DNA of 5,661 bases from positions 1 through 5,661 of the forward strand of contig JALHET010000147.1 of the NCBI GenBank assembly GCA_022839525.1, read 5' to 3'. This DNA is from Lentisphaerota bacterium (GTDB taxonomy: Bacteria; Verrucomicrobiota; Kiritimatiellia; RFP12; UBA1067). Positions 5,477-5,661 of the stretch are shown here, in pieces (the stretch's first letter is position 1; each line of letters opens with the position of its first letter). The position numbers and the translations under genes are program-made. Under the pieces are notes generated by a model, which saw only the letters and a program-made list of their open reading frames with translations, was not told the origin of the DNA and did not search any database.

Positions 5477-5488
5477 GCTGAATCGGGG
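5477..5488 (+). promoter_or_regulatory. Candidate operator GCTGAATCGGGG, copy 2
   Basis: Identical to the 12-mer at 1184-1195 upstream of the fucosidase gene. Its right part (AATCGGGGCA, 5481-5490) recurs exactly 60 bases later at 5541-5550, ending on the A of the Tat gene's start codon. The 8-base palindrome CCGTACGG follows at 5491-5498. Confidence 0.3.
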
Positions 5489-5513
5489 CACCGTACGGCT
5501 AGACGGTCGGGGC

Positions 5514-5543
5514 TTGCCGGGATTGCGTCCCCTCTGGTAAAAT
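5514..5543 (+). promoter_or_regulatory. Putative promoter of the Tat-exported gene
   Basis: TTGCCG (5514-5519), an 18-base spacer and TAAAAT (5538-5543). The -10 is good and the -35 partial. The expected transcription start, about seven bases past the -10, falls on the ATG at 5550, so the message would be leaderless or nearly so. Confidence 0.4.
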
Positions 5544-5549
5544 CGGGGC

Positions 5550-5661
5550 ATGAATAAAAAACATGTGTCCGATACGGTTGGCTTCACCCGCCGTCAATTT
5601 CTGCACGCCTCGGCGTGTGCGGCTGCCTCCATGGGATTCCCTGCGGTAGTGCGTGCCCAGA
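5550..5661 (+). CDS. Tat-exported protein, N-terminus only (perhaps Gfo/Idh/MocA oxidoreductase)
   Basis: There are 37 codons before the window ends. Thr13-Arg14-Arg15-Gln16-Phe17-Leu18 is a textbook twin-arginine motif. It is followed by an Ala-rich, moderately hydrophobic stretch (ASACAAASMGFPAVV) and a likely cleavage after Val-Arg-Ala before Gln. The protein is therefore exported folded, often meaning a cofactor-bound enzyme. In glycan-degrading Verrucomicrobia-like and Planctomycetes-like bacteria, 'TRRQFL...FPAVVRA' leaders commonly introduce NAD-dependent Gfo/Idh/MocA sugar oxidoreductases, but the Rossmann domain lies beyond the window, so the function is only a guess. The only ribosome-site candidate is GGGG (5545-5548) immediately before the ATG, too close to be typical. 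The gene is divergent from the GH20-like gene and shares its upstream region. Confidence 0.75.
   Translation, partial: MNKKHVSDTVGFTRRQFLHASACAAASMGFPAVVRAQ

Noticed and set aside
4706..5557. A 283-codon plus-strand open frame opposite the GH20-like gene
   Set aside because: It is a shadow of the minus-strand gene: no Shine-Dalgarno, no recognisable domain, and it runs through the divergent promoter region.

Overview
This is a GC-rich (roughly 60%) bacterial window. The genes have Shine-Dalgarno starts and export signals. Secreted glycoside hydrolases, a twin-arginine-exported protein and a tandem family of secreted proteins of unknown function suggest a glycan-degrading member of the Planctomycetes-Verrucomicrobia-Lentisphaerae/Kiritimatiellota group. 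That placement rests on gene style, not on a marker gene.

Layout. (1) 1-980: the tail of one gene and a second, tandem copy of the same secreted family. The second copy is broken into two overlapping frames (121-681 and 678-980) at a run of five G. This block is nearer 50% GC. (2) 981-1329: non-coding, with a small perfect inverted repeat after the broken gene and a good sigma70-type promoter (1197-1226). (3) 1330-2841: a complete secreted GH29 alpha-L-fucosidase. (4) 2842-3148: a 307-base gap that folds into a near-continuous series of strong hairpins. It is best read as a structured non-coding RNA, and its 3' half resembles, from memory, the HEARO/OMEGA RNAs that accompany IscB/IsrB nucleases, but no such nuclease is in view. 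(5) 3149-4192: a radical SAM enzyme with the biotin-synthase fold. It keeps the CX3CX2C cluster and C-terminal BATS-like region but appears to lack all four ligands of the second iron-sulfur cluster, so it is probably not a biotin synthase. (6) 4265-5308 on the minus strand: a secreted TIM-barrel-type protein with a GH20-like His-x-Gly-x-Asp-Glu motif, convergent with the radical SAM gene. (7) 5309-5549: a divergent promoter region. (8) 5550 to the end: the start of a Tat-exported protein, perhaps a Gfo/Idh/MocA oxidoreductase.

The fucosidase, GH20-like protein and Tat protein would fit together in the extracytoplasmic breakdown of fucose- and hexosamine-containing glycans such as mucin. The sequence GCTGAATCGGGG occurs just upstream of both the fucosidase promoter and the Tat gene promoter, hinting at shared control. 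The most interesting parts are the orphan structured RNA and the cluster-stripped BioB-like enzyme it precedes.
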